64,000 bases of DNA. Origin: Dermatemys mawii (lineage: Eukaryota > Chordata > Testudines > Dermatemydidae). The notes beneath the pieces are model-generated. The model saw only the letters and a list, made by a program, of their open reading frames with translations. It did no database searches and was not told where the DNA came from. Positions 19,839 through 33,100 of the stretch are shown here, in pieces. The stretch spans positions 12,231,343-12,295,342 of the forward strand of contig ML677358.1 of the NCBI GenBank assembly GCA_007922305.1. Direction: 5' to 3'. Numbering within the stretch: the first letter of the stretch is position 1; every line of letters starts with the position of its first letter. Position numbers and translations under genes: made by a program.

Positions 19839-19962
19839 CGGGGTGCTGGAACTAGGCTGTTGGGGGTGCAGCAGCAACCCCCTCTGGCTTGAAGTTGTAA
19901 TAACCAAATACACGCTTTCTGTTTTCAGCACTATCACTGTACAAATTGTTCCAGCACCCCTG
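19839..19962. mobile_element. 124-bp hAT-type MITE with perfect 8-bp target duplication
   Basis: Starts CGGGGTGCTGGAAC and ends GTTCCAGCACCCCTG, an inverted pair of about 14 bases. Identical octamers TCCTGTAT flank it at 19831-19838 and 19963-19970. Different ends from families 1 and 2. Confidence 0.88.
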
Positions 19963-20500
19963 TCCTGTATGGAACTGAATGATTTGTAACTTGGTTAAAG
20001 AGACCAAAACTCCAGCTGGCTTCAAAATCATGGCTAAAAGCTAGAGTATGGGCAGGGCTTAACAGAGGACTGTAAAGCTAGAATGGAAATTAAGTTAAAC
20101 TCAGATTTCTGAGCCAACCACCTTCACTAATCAGGTGGCAGGGGATATTCAGCAGAGGAACAAGCTTCCATGTTTCCCGATTCATTAAAGCTACCCCTGA
20201 CAGTAATTTCACAAGCATTGTGGCGTCTTTGAAAACCATGACATCTGTGCTGCCATCAAATGATGCACTCTCAAATATTGCTGTATTCTCAAATACATTG
20301 TGGTACATTGATGACATCAAGAGGATTTTACATTGGGAAAAATAATTTTACTACATTTATTTGAAACGTATTGCTGAGGAAGCATTCAGCACAATCCCCG
20401 TTGTGCATTGCCTGGTTAGAGTGCCAGACATTTATCTAAAAAAACTGGGCTTAACTTAGTTTTCATTTGTGCAGAACAACTTCAACATTTTTTTTTTCAT

Positions 20501-20506
20501 TTTATT
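20501..20506 (-). promoter_or_regulatory. candidate COL23A1 poly(A) signal
   Basis: TTTATT on the plus strand gives AATAAA on the minus strand, the first such hexamer I find after the COL23A1 stop, about 590 bases downstream. A GT-rich stretch (TGTTGAAGTTGTTCTG) follows 14-30 bases later. A second AATAAA sits at 20356-20361. Choice between them is not decidable here. Confidence 0.4.
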
Positions 20507-21094
20507 ATGTTTCTATGGACTAAATATACATGCTATACACATATCCCTACACTCTCTGGGCAAGATTAGCTGTTTGGCAGATGCAAATATTTGTCCGTGT
20601 AATTTAGGCCACTTGGATGCATACATATCTACACGTGCCTACAAATTAGGTACAAAGAGCTCTAAGTGACCCAGGGCTCAAACCTGCAAACTTTTGCACA
20701 CTGAGTAGCTTTCTTCACATGAATGATCTCATTCACTTAAATGTGAGCTACTCATATTAATCAAGTTACTAAACTGACTAACTATGCACATGACTGGGTC
20801 CCTAAACTGCAAGTGCAAAAACAGAGTCCTGGTAAAGCCAGCCCGGAAAAAAAGTGGCTCTTTAGGGACAAGATTTATGAGTAAGGTATTCAGTAATTGT
20901 CGGCTATGGAGCTTCTTGCACTTCTTCTAGAGCATCTGATTCTACTATTGTAAGAGACAAGATTAATAAATTCTGCTCTGGGATGGCAATTTCAACATAA
21001 GGTACATTCTTCATTGCACAGTTTAAATGAAGCTCAGAAATACAAAAACACCTCAAAATGCAACCAAATTCAAACCACTGACAAAGCAGGAGCT
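20507..21094 (-). other. COL23A1: probable COL23A1 3' untranslated region
   Basis: Between the stop codon at 21095-21097 and the first AATAAA on the minus strand, so inferred to be 3' UTR of about 0.6 kb. Nothing else recognisable inside. Confidence 0.45.
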
Positions 21095-21142
21095 TCACTC
21101 TACCTTGTGCCAACATCCTGGTACTGGCAGTCCATCTGGTCC
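21095..21142 (-). CDS. COL23A1: COL23A1 last coding exon with stop
   Basis: 48 bp, acceptor TTTTTCAG above 21142. It encodes [15 protein letters not shown] then TGA. The [10 protein letters not shown] ending is the family's conserved noncollagenous C-terminus with a cysteine. Human ends at the Lys as I recall it; here Val-Glu follow before the stop. The bases AAG|GTAGAG there resemble a splice donor. Confidence 0.93.
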   Translation of the reverse strand, partial: GPDGLPVPGCWHKVE

Positions 21143-24100
21143 CTGAAAAATATTAATTCACAGGTGTCATTTCTGTTGGAAGTTAGCTAAGTGTCATGCT
21201 GAAAAACACTCAGGCCGTTCATCATGATGACGTAAGATTCAGCAGAACAACTGACAAAGACAAGTGCCATGCAAAACCATGTATTTGTATGTAAACAAAA
21301 ATACATCTGCAAGAGAAACAATTAGTTATCAGGAGTAATAAAAAACCCTGGAATCATAGTGAATTCATTTCACAACCTGATTTAAAAGGCTGTGGGGTTT
21401 ATGTGGTCAGAAGCATGTATGGAGGGAATTCTGCAGGAACACAGCTTTTGGTGGTTTTCTTAGTCTGATCCTGCAGCACTTAGTCCCTTTGAGAAGTCCA
21501 GAGTCGTTCCACTGATTTCAATAAGATTTCACTTAGATTGTAAACTCTCGGGGGCAGGGCGCATCCTTTTGTTCTGTTTTTGCACACCACCTCACACAAT
21601 GGAGTCCTGGTCCATCACCTGGTCACCTAGGCGTTACAGGAATACAAATAATAATGACTCATGGAGTAACAGCTACTCAGTGGAAGTCCGGGTGTAAAGA
21701 TTGGGCCTTTTATGCTTAGTTACTGACACACAGAGGTATCGCAGTCCTCTGAAGACCAGAAAGCTGGTAAAGTTTGGCTATAGAGAGGGGAAAAGAATCA
21801 GCTGCATGTGACGTGAATTAATTAACCTATCCTTAGAAGGCAAAGGGGCTAGATGTGAATATGTACCAACTGTCCAGTTCAAAGCCACATTGGAAGAAAT
21901 AGCAGATTAAGCCACCTATATGTACTCAGTTTTTGATGCTGGATTTTTAAAGAGCATGAGGCCCATCTATGTGCATTTCTGCACATGTAATTACTGTGTG
22001 CGTGCATGTGAAAATTGGGTGCTCACACATAAGTCGGTAGAAAAGTAACTAATTAGGTATTGTGTGTGCAAATACCAGGTTTGTGTGCACAGTCATGGTA
22101 ACTGTGGGTAAGAAGAAGTGAAAAATGCACTTGGACCTTGGGCCGCTCCTGTCCATCATTTCAAGCCTATTACTCATTTTCGGCATTAACTTTCATAAGT
22201 TAAGATAACCTAACCTACATGAAGCCCACCGTGTGACAGATGTGGCAGTGGAATGACACCCTCCCGGCATTACTCATGTCATGCTCTAGTAATACATCTA
22301 CTATATCATTACAGAGCGATAACAACATGTTTGGGCTTTGTGCTGCCTCCATATAAAACTTTGAGTTTCTGATGAAGTACCTTTGAAAGAGAGCACTTCA
22401 GCAAACCATTAGAACACTATTTGCTATAGATAAATTCCCGCCCTCGGCTGCAGGGGATACAGAGGGATGAGAAAAGCTTGGAGGACTGGAGTAGGGACTC
22501 TTACATTCAGATGTCCATCAGTCAAAGCCAACCCTGAGCTCACTCTGTCTTCTCCTGCACTTTCTGCTGGCAAGAGGACTCAGGGTTCACATATTACCTG
22601 TTCTCCTCCCGTGGCTGCTGTTAAGTACAGTAAAGTCAGCATCTTGCCCCCAACAGGAACTTTTCATTAAAAATATACAAGCCATACATTTGTTTTGGCA
22701 ATAATAATAATAACAACAACAATCCCCTTCATTTATATAGCAACCAAAGATGCCAAAGCACTTTACAGGCTTAAAAACTAGTTTGCAAACACTACACGGG
22801 GAGCACACTATCTACTCCTGGACTGAAACCTGTTCAGGACCACACAGCAACATTATGCAGCAGGTCAGGAAGCACAGGATGACAACTACTCAAATGAAGG
22901 GTCTTGAAACGACGAGGTACAGGTTAATCCACATGCACAGTAGTTAGGAAATGGAAATACTGTATTAGCAAGTATATATTCTGTCTATTCCATATATTCT
23001 GTCCAGATTCCATATATAGTGAATGCCATTAAAATCTTGATATTTACCACACCTGGGTATTTACCTCTACTGAAGTATTCCCTGTAATTTAAATGGGAAA
23101 TACTTTTGTAGATAAAACTACTCTGAGGGGCAAAGGTCAAGAGTTCACCGAGGTCCCCTGTATATATTTGGTTTCCTTGATCCATGTAGGAACCCGTTTA
23201 ACTTTGTGGAAGAATGTCTTGTGACGGAGTCAGACCAGAAAGATATAGGAGAGTGCTGGAAGGCAGGTATATTAGTCTCAGGATGTGCAGGTCCCTGTTC
23301 CCTGGATAGCCAAACAAAGGCTACTCCAGGCCAATCAAGACACCTGGGGCCAATTAAGAACCTTCTAGAAAGGAGTAGAAACAGCTAGCCTGATTGGGAC
23401 ACCTGAAGCCAATCAGGGACTGGCTGAAACCAGATAAAAACCTCCCAGTTAGTCAGGTGGGTGTGGGTGTCAGGAGCTGTGGAAGGAAGTTATGCTGTTG
23501 GCAAGACTGAGTGGTGGACAACATATCATACAGAAGGAAGGAGGCCCTGAGGTAAGGGTGAAGTGGAGTTTGAAGAAGTGGGGACTGCTGTGGGGAAGTA
23601 GCCCAGGGAATTGTATTGTGTTTTGTGGATAAAAGGTCAGCCATCTTAGCTGATACTATTAGGGTCCCTGGGCTGGAGTCTGGAGTAGAGGGAGGGCCTG
23701 GGCTCCCCCCTCTTCTGCCTCCCTTAATTAGTTACTGAGAAAAGGAGGTCACACTGGGCCTAGATGAGTTTGAGGCCCCTAAATCTGCCAGGAAGCGCAG
23801 GACCCACAAGTACAGACTTGGAACTTTGTCACAGCCTGTGTACTGCCCTTTGGTTGCTTGGAAGAAGAATATAGACCAGCTAAACATGCATATTTTTCTG
23901 TGTTTTTTAAAGCAAGCTCCTTCAGTTGGCCATGCAGAGTCACTTTCCACAGCACAGCCAAGCACACACCTTTTCATATAATCTTTGCACTTTAACCTGT
24001 TGACTTGACAGCTTATATGTGCAGGCAACCAGATTCTGACACAGCAAATCCTCTTTCAATGCAAGGCCTGTCAGTGTACTCCTATGACCACCATCTTATA

Positions 24101-27100
24101 GAAGTACAGACTGGCTCTGAATCTAGTGTGTTTCCTTCTCTCTTTAGGGGAATGCACTCATATATCCATCATGAAAGGGCTTTGCAGCTGCAGAAACAGT
24201 TAGGCACAAGAGCCATGCAAGAAAGGAAAAGAGAGGAAATACTATACCAAAGGGCAGGGTGTGCTCAACCCATTCAGGCCTGGTATGCCTGGCTCCCCTT
24301 TATCGCCTTTAATATTACGATCTCCCTGTTTAAAAATGAACTGCTTGTTGAGATTGATGAAGGACACAGAAAAGTTACTTAAACAGACAATTTCATCAGC
24401 AACAGAAAGAAAAAGGGTTCACATTACTGTAAATCTATTTTTGATGACAAGAATAGCAAATTCATCTAGACACCATCAACTTGGTCATCAGACAAGCACT
24501 GTATAACTTTGCAACAGCAAAGTTAAAACCATGGAAGTAAAATAATTTAACACACAAAGAAAGCTGATCCACAGAAGCCAAAATGAGTTACAAATGCTGG
24601 TATATCTTATGCTAGTTTCCTGACAGCTTGGGGAATTCACAATGAAAAGATGCCCCTTGTGCATGGTTGCACAATGTGCCAAGACTGCCAAACCTGCCCT
24701 AAAACATGGCCTTTGGACTAATGCATGAGCTGTCCTTATTTCACAGGAAAGGGTGTCTAATTTTAACCTGAGTTAATTTATAAATTGAAAAATTTGCTCT
24801 GCAATCAACTATCAACTTCCAGGGGAAAAAACAGGCCAAATTCAACCCCAGTGCAACCTGACTTAAGTAATGTTTGGTGACTTGAGGAATACATTTGACT
24901 CAATATCTAATCATCTTCTCACAGTACCACATTGTTCTCCAAATCCCCAAGATCTGAACAGAGATGTGCTGGGCTAAAAACACCCACTACTCTTTTAAAA
25001 GGGTGAACTATCTGCTGCACACCATCTATCCTTGATTTTTAAATACAATGAGAAGGTCCTGAATACAAGGTCCTTATCTATATTACTGTGGCTAGTTCTC
25101 ATCTGGCAAATAAAGGATTGTTACAGTGAGCCGATATGTATTGAGCACTGATGCTTCAGCAGTGCAGATTAAAAGAAACACTGAAAAAAACCAAATCAGA
25201 AAACAGCAGTAATCTGTTCTAATCTAGTACAAAATAACTGAGCTGTGAAACAGAGCCCTCCAACAGACAGCAAAGTCAAGAGAAGAGTGTCATGGGTACT
25301 CTTGGTGCCATGGAATGTAAGGTAAAGCGTTCCCCCTGTGCAAAAGTAGTACATACCACTGGACAAGGCTGATCCAACCCAGGCGGGCCTGGTTCTCCTT
25401 TTTGCCCCTTGGCTCCTTTTCTGCCAGGTATTCCTCTTTCTCCCTGTTGACACAATAAAAACATTAATCCACACCTGACATAAAAGGTTGACAGTTCAAT
25501 TTAATGTGAGCAAGACTTCCAGTGTTCCCATTTTCACGGGACGATTCACAATGGTGTAGCTACACTAAGGAAGTTACACTGATGGAAACCCATAATTAAA
25601 CCAGTTGAAAATTTTCCAGTGGGGATGGGTTTCTGTTGGAAGCCAATTCATCAAAATCTAAATGCTAGAATGTTGATTTATTTCCATTGAAAACAGGGCA
25701 AGTTTCTGGTTTCCTGTCAGCTCACCTGCCTTCCTGGCAGCCTGCCTGGAGCCAGGGCTTCCAGAACTTCCAGGCTCCCCAGCTCCCATGCCAGTTGGTT
25801 CCCTGGGCTGCCCAAGTCCCAGGCAGCCATCTGGCTTGGGAGCACTGGTTCCTAAGTTCCAAGGCTCCTGGTTCAGCTGGGGCTCCCCAGGGCTTCCATG
25901 CTCCTATCTATCTCTCCAGCAGCCCACTACACTGGCTCCAGAGCTCCCCGGCTCAGCTGGGGCTCCCAGTTCCATGCCAGACCGAATTTAGTTTTGAAAT
26001 TATTGAAACAAATCACTTTGATTTTTCAAAACAATTCTTTCCTGCCCGAATTTTTGTGTCAGAGAAAATTTCAAAATTTGGAGTTTTTGCTCCAAATCAG
26101 AACAAAACCAAAATTTAAAAAACTTGAAATTCTCCATGAAACGGAATTACCAGTCTTCATCCAGCACTACCTCAATGTAGGTGCACTGCTTTGACGTAAA
26201 GAGGGACTCACACCCATGAGATGCTGGAGTAAATCACACCAGTGTTGGCCTCTCTCAAAATTGATGCAGTTCAAATTTTTCTGTTGTGGACACAGGCCCT
26301 GTAGCAGTTAATTTAGGGACACTAACAGGTTAGAAATGTTTAGTCAATTCCCATTCACCTCAGGCAGTAAAACCTCTTGTGTACAGAAAACCAGCAAGAT
26401 AATATCTTTACTTTTAGCAGCTGTCCTTACTTGGGTTACAAGTACCTTGGGTCTGTACATTAGAGAGAGTTTTAAAGCATCTATGGACAGAACCTGAGAC
26501 AGTGACGCAGTTTTCGCTGGGTCTTCATTTGCAAAAGACACCACTCAAATCAGAAATTTAGGATCTGATCCCTAATTTACCTTTTTCCGCACTGATGAGG
26601 TTTAATTTATATATATATTTTTTTACTTCTGGCAATTTAGTCAGTAAAATAAAAATTGATTAGACTATGTCTGCTTCGTTCTTTGGTTCTCATGTTCTGC
26701 ACAGGCAGCAATGTTTGTGTCACAGCGACTGTAGGAGAAATTATTATTCATGTGAAAAAAATTCTATTCAATATTTTATATACAATGTAAAGGGTTTTTG
26801 TGTGTATGTACATATAGTACATAATTTGATGGATAAACTTCGGGCAAACTTCTTCTATTTACATTGTTTTAACCTTGTTGGCTTAAAAGGGTAGCAATGA
26901 CTGTGTGAACGGAATCTGGCCCTTTGTGACCAAAAGAGATATAAAATATACTGACCTTCTCTCCCCTTTCACTTTTATCTCCTTTCTCACCTCGTAGACC
27001 TGGGAAACCCTATCAAGAGAATTTTAAAGATGAGAATGGTATTTGTAAGTTTAGTTCCAAACAACTCCATTAAACGCATGCTAGCTCACAAGGTCAATTA

Positions 27101-30100
27101 GAAACAGACCACCTATTTTACACACACCGGTGGCTGATTTCTTTGGGAGAAAGCTAATGGTTTAATATACCTTCATGGTATCACATTCCCTGGACAGGGA
27201 TTTTGATTTTGTTAGTCTGATACATTCTTAAAGAAGTTGAAATTCCTCATCCAGCCATTAGGTAGCATTCAGTCGAGCTGTGGCACAGTTACATCTGTGG
27301 GGCATGAAGTGGAGTGGTCTAATGGCCGTTCTGCAATAAGTGTGTTAACAATAAGTCCACTTCTCATCCACAAGATCACTCCTTGGGGCACAGCAGATTA
27401 GATTGAAAATGGGAGATAAAGTGTTTGCTATATTTCCTATATGGAAAATAAGTATTTGTAAAATTAAAACATCAACCATTTTAATGTCTGATGTTCCCAG
27501 ATGCCACAATAAAATAATGTATCAAATACTTACATCTAATCCTGGTTCCCCTGGCTTGCCCTGGGGTTATAACAAAAAATAAAGAAAGAATAAGAAAAGA
27601 TGCCATGTTTAGTGTCTCATGTTGTATGTAAACTTAGATCTATTTGACAAAATAACTAAGTAAACTCTGTGTCTTGTAGTTTGTGGGGACTCAATATAAA
27701 TGTATATAACAAATGTTTAAGCAATCAGTGTCTGGGGAGAGTTAAAGGGAAAGTATTTTTTGCAGCTTTGATAGGCAAAATGATTTTGTATTGTTGTTGA
27801 CAATAATTCCCCTTAAGGCAGGTACATGTTACATGGGAACATGGGGAATGTAGACAAGTTAAACTGGGCCATTTAGAATCTTCTGTGTTTGACAAAAGTA
27901 GGTCAGAATTGTCTCTGATGTAACTCTAATTGAGTTACAATTGATAGGAAGTGATATATAGAGAGAAAATAATAGGGTGGCTTGGAACCATGACCTAAAG
28001 CTAGCTAGCTAGCTAGATCCAGATAATAAGGGGTGGGATCACAGAATGCAGTAGTACATGCATATCAGATTTCTGGAAAACTAATTTGGGGGAATTAAGA
28101 AATCTAGAAAGATGTAATGAGAAAGCTTTAATATCTATTCACATGGAAGGTGGTTGGAGAATTTTAAAGACTCTGTAATTACAGCATATCTGATTACAGA
28201 CTTCTTTGAAAAAGAATAAATCCAGAAAACTAACCTTTCTGGATTTATACCAGGGATGAATTTGGTCCAATACATCTATGATTGTTTTTATCTTTTTAAA
28301 CCTATTAATGCCCTGGAGAACATGGCAATCTCAGGAGACTCAGATTCTATCATCTGTGTCCTACACATCTACTAGGAGAATATAAAATGTGTGCACAAAA
28401 GGAAAACTGGAGGGAGGTAAAGGGCCTTATGCTGCATTCTGCTGCTCAAAAATACATTTAGTTTTCCTTTCTGTCTTATAGATAAGCTCCATAGATGCAG
28501 CCCTGCTCAGCCTATAAAGCTCTCTCATCAGATATCTATTCACTTGTGATTTAAGTCCTCTCTGAATATATGTACTATGACATTTATTGAACAGAGTTAA
28601 CAGGAACCCAGTGATTGCTGAAGACTCTATGGCTGACAGTCTACTTCTCAGCAAAAATGGATTTTTTAAATAATTAAAATGACAATATAGCCTATAATTA
28701 GGGTATATTTGGTTCTACTTGAGAGTTAGATCTTTAGGAATTCTCTTCACTTCATTAGCTAACTGCCTTAGGAGATGGATGCCAAAGCAGACTGCAGAGT
28801 GGATTTCAAATTAATTTTATATTTTTGCCTCAAAGTAAAAATATCCCAAAGCCCCTTAAGGACTGATTTCATTTGATTATGAAGTACTCATAATCCGACA
28901 GTTCCCTGAGTACCTAGATTTTCCTTTGTGTCACCATGCTGTATGCTGTGGCCACTCTGAACATCAAAGGAATAGAACACAGATCCTGCTGCTCCCAAAA
29001 CACACCTGTTAGCGATTAACAGTATAGTGCCTACGACCTACAGTTTTGCAATTCTAATTATACCCAGTAGAGGGCAGGTCTGCATATACACACTAGCCAG
29101 TTCATTATAATTACAATCTATTTTCACCTTCCCTTTATCTACTGAATTATTACCTTCTCCCCTTTGGTGCCTGGTAAGCCAATAAGTCCCGGGGGACCAG
29201 CAGACCCCTAAAAAGAAAAAGCGATCTATCAGAAGGATTTGGAAAACTGCTACTAAAATTTTTTGGTAGAAAAAAAAAAATAGCAGATTTCCCATATACA
29301 AACCAAGCTACTCACAGGTGGCCCAGTATCACCAGTTGTCCCTTTCTCACCACGGTCACCTTTCTCTCCCTTTACACCATCCAAGCCCTGCATGAAAAGA
29401 TAATGACAATTACCAAGGGGAGACAGTGTATATAAGAGCATTGGACTGGGTAGGTTATAAACACCCTGGGCTCAATTCTTTTCTCATATACTCCAGTTAA
29501 ACTGCAATTGAAGGCCAGAGGAATTGTGCCAATGCGACTGATGACCTGCATTATCTAGGATCAGGATTACAGTATTTGGACAAAGAAATGGCCAGTTAGT
29601 ACATCAACTCCATTTCATGCAAAAGCAGGAGTCAATACCTCTGATCTAGCTGAAGTTTATTTCCCTACCCCTCTGTAAACATATAATACTTTGCATTTAC
29701 ATATACAGTTGAACAGCAAGTTTTCCTGAATATATCACTTGAAAAATATTTGGAACTAAAAGTTTAAACATATGGGTTAGGAAACAGTTTACATCACATG
29801 TTCTGTGCAGGCAGAATAACAGAGGATTCAAGTTCTTAAATCCATTTGGAGGAAATATTGCTGATACAATATGGGCCTACTTTTAAAAAATGTTGAGTAC
29901 CCACAACTGCAACTGAAGTCAATGAATTTTTTGTTGCTCAACAATTCTAAAACCCAGCCCCTATGTTTGATCTTAATCCTTTGTGTTCTCTCTCAGTCAT
30001 GCACCAGCAGCCTGGAAGTATTGTGTGACAAACACTGAATTTATTGAACCTTAGAGACTAACAAAATTATTTGGGCATAAGCTTTCGTGGGATTAAACCC

Positions 30101-33100
30101 ACTTCATCAGATGTATAGAGTAGAACATACAGTAGGAAGATATCTTTTCATGTTCTCTGTGTGTGTATATAACCTTCCTACTGTAAGTTCCACTCTATGC
30201 ATCTGATGAAGTGGGTTTTAGCCCCCGAAAGTTATGCCCAAATAAATGTTAGTCTCTAAGGTGCCACAAGTATTCTTCATTCTTTTTGTGGATACAGACT
30301 AACATGGCTACCACTCTGAAACTTAATTTATTGACTCACCTTAGGACCTGGGATTCCTTGAGGACCCTGCAGGGAAGACAATGGTGTATTTGAAAAAACA
30401 GATTTTTAAGCCAATTAAACATAATCAAATACAATTCCCCAATCATGTTTTATGTTAGAGTGGACCCACAGATCTGTCTTTGGCAGTGACGTATTATAAT
30501 TATTTTATCTCAAACATTTCTTCTCAAGGTGGATGGTAGTTTTTGTCTCTTCGAGACCAATCCAGTAGGAATGAAAAATCATTTCTTGCATAATGTACAA
30601 AATCCTTGGAAAATAACCTTGGATAAAGAAGGCTACAGAAGGCTTTCTGATGAGGGAAAATTATAAAGCACACAGCTGCTTAACTGCACCCCAACATTAA
30701 TATCCTTTTGAATCCAAGTGAATGGAAAAGACCTTCAGTATCCCTTCTCCTGAAACTATAGGTGCTATCTTAATTAAACTGTCTTTCAGAAGTGCTCCCT
30801 TATTCAGTGACTCAGAATAGTTCCCAAGACATGCTGCCTCCTCCTCCCACCTATACATGTGCTCAGTACCATTGACTAGTCTGTAATCTTTTGGCACATT
30901 TCAAGGTTCTGTTTTGTCCTACATTTGCCACCTCCCAGACATCTGACAGGTCTCTGTTGAATAAGCTCAGGGGGTATCAATCCTACAATAGCAAAATTCC
31001 CTTGACTTCAGTAGGACCACAATCCAGCCTAATTTGTACACATATATGCTGATGGCAGTTCTTGCCATTTCTATTCCTAAAATGCCTAGGCATGCACTGT
31101 TATCAACTGCAAATACAAGCCTTTGGCCCTATGATACTTAAGCATGTGCATTTGCATACAGTTACACAAGTGCTCAAGTACATTCCTGATTCAGGGTCTG
31201 AAACACAGCATTCATACCTTCTAGAGAAAACTTTACAGAACACAAGAAATAGTGCTCAAGTTAGTTTGGAAACCACATTATGGCCTGTTAGTCCCTAATT
31301 CTTCAGACTGCCCAATGAAGTTTGAAGTGTGTAGGATAGCAGACAATAAAGTGCCTCCTCCTTAAATAAATTTAATGTGTCAATGAATTTTCAGACATTC
31401 TCTACTGTAAGTGTTGTTCGTCATAAACTTACCATAGGGCCTGGCAATCCAGGGGGTCCTGGTTCCGGTATGATCTGAAAAAAAGGAATTTCATTATGTA
31501 TTAAAGTGGGTTGGTAGCATGTACTGTATTGTGCCATGTTAACACATGAATAGTGTGATCACTGATTATTATTTAACTAGTTTTAGTTAATAACTAAAGG
31601 AGCTTGTCAAGGAGAAGAATGACAATTGCTGGACCAATATGACTGCTGAATTATGGGACATTCTAAGATGGGTGCTTCTCAAGCTCTTCTATTGAAGTTG
31701 TTCCCACTTTAATTAAATATTGATTGGGCCAGAGAAAGCGAGAATGACTCTACATCCTAGTGGTTATGGCGCTCCCTTGCAAGGTGACATTTCCCTACTC
31801 TAACCTCTTCTCCTCATTAGGTGGGGGGGAACTTGAACTGGTAGTCTACTACCTCCCAGGTGAGCTCCCTATCCACTGGGCTAAAGGAGAGCAGGGAAGT
31901 CCTCCCTCCCTCTCTCAGGATTTTGTGTAGAACTAGGTGGCCTCTAAGCATGCCTACCTGGTGGGGCCCGGCAGGAAAGTTAGGCGTAGAGTGCCTACAT
32001 TCCCCCTCTTTGTGGATCACGCTGGGGCCTAGAGGGAGGCAGTAGTGCACATGCCCAGAGGTAGGCATCAAGGGAACTTTTACTGTAAAAGTTTAGGTGC
32101 TGATTGAGTTTAGATGCCTACAAGGTGAGGAAGCAGCCAAGCTGGATCACAGTGGTGCCTAAAAACAGGACTTAGGCACCTAGGTACCTTTGTGGATCCG
32201 GGCCTAAACAACTGAAGAACTTATTCAAACTCAGTGCATTTTCTAGTCACAAAATACAAGTGGCTGAAATGTGATTTCTCTAATTTTCTTAGGAATCTAT
32301 CCCCTTTCATGCTGAAAAGAATGGCTTCCTATCTGATTAAAAGCAAATAATCTCAGTTCTGGTGTCATTAATAAAAAGCTTTAATTGAAAACAACTTTAA
32401 AAAACAATTTAAAATGAGCAAACAAAACGTATCTGTAAATACTATAAAACCACAATAAAATCACAAGGATGCATTTCAGAACAGGACATAATTATCACAT
32501 CATTGCTCAATACTTCAATGATCAATGTAAAGTCTAAGGCTAGTAAGAACATTAACTTTGCCGAGTTATCCACAGATGCATCGCAATGCTACTCTCTGTG
32601 AAAAAGAACTGCATCAGCCCTAGTTGAAAATGACATGTTTTGCTCATCACCATTATTGATCCATGTACCTAAAGGACTAAAAATATAACTGCAACCTATG
32701 CACATGCCAACTTCTTTTAATATTGATAGTATCAACAATACTGTGCTAATGTCTTACATGATTGTTCTGAAAACATGGGGATCCGGTTTCTCCTTTCGGC
32801 CCATCGATTCCCTAAATGGTAAAGATATAATGCTGAGTTTACACATCCAAGGCTTCCAAAAAGGCCATAAGAAGAGAGAAAAATATATTTCCTCATCTTA
32901 TTCTAAAGTCTTTACTCAAGCAAAATTCTCGTTCACTTCAGTGGGACTGTTATATAAGTGAAGGGCGTTTGCTGAAATAAGATTTTTAACGTGGGCTCCC
33001 TACTGGGAAAGCTACTGTTTCCATTGTCTTGCTGAAGCTCCGGGATGGCACAGACTTGTCAGGCTCTGTTCCTACATGTTGTGTTCTGTCTGAGCAGACC

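Noticed and set aside
25687..26118. 143-codon plus-strand frame rich in Pro, Gln and Ser
   Set aside because: Produced by the reiterated core of an interspersed repeat; open in two frames at once.
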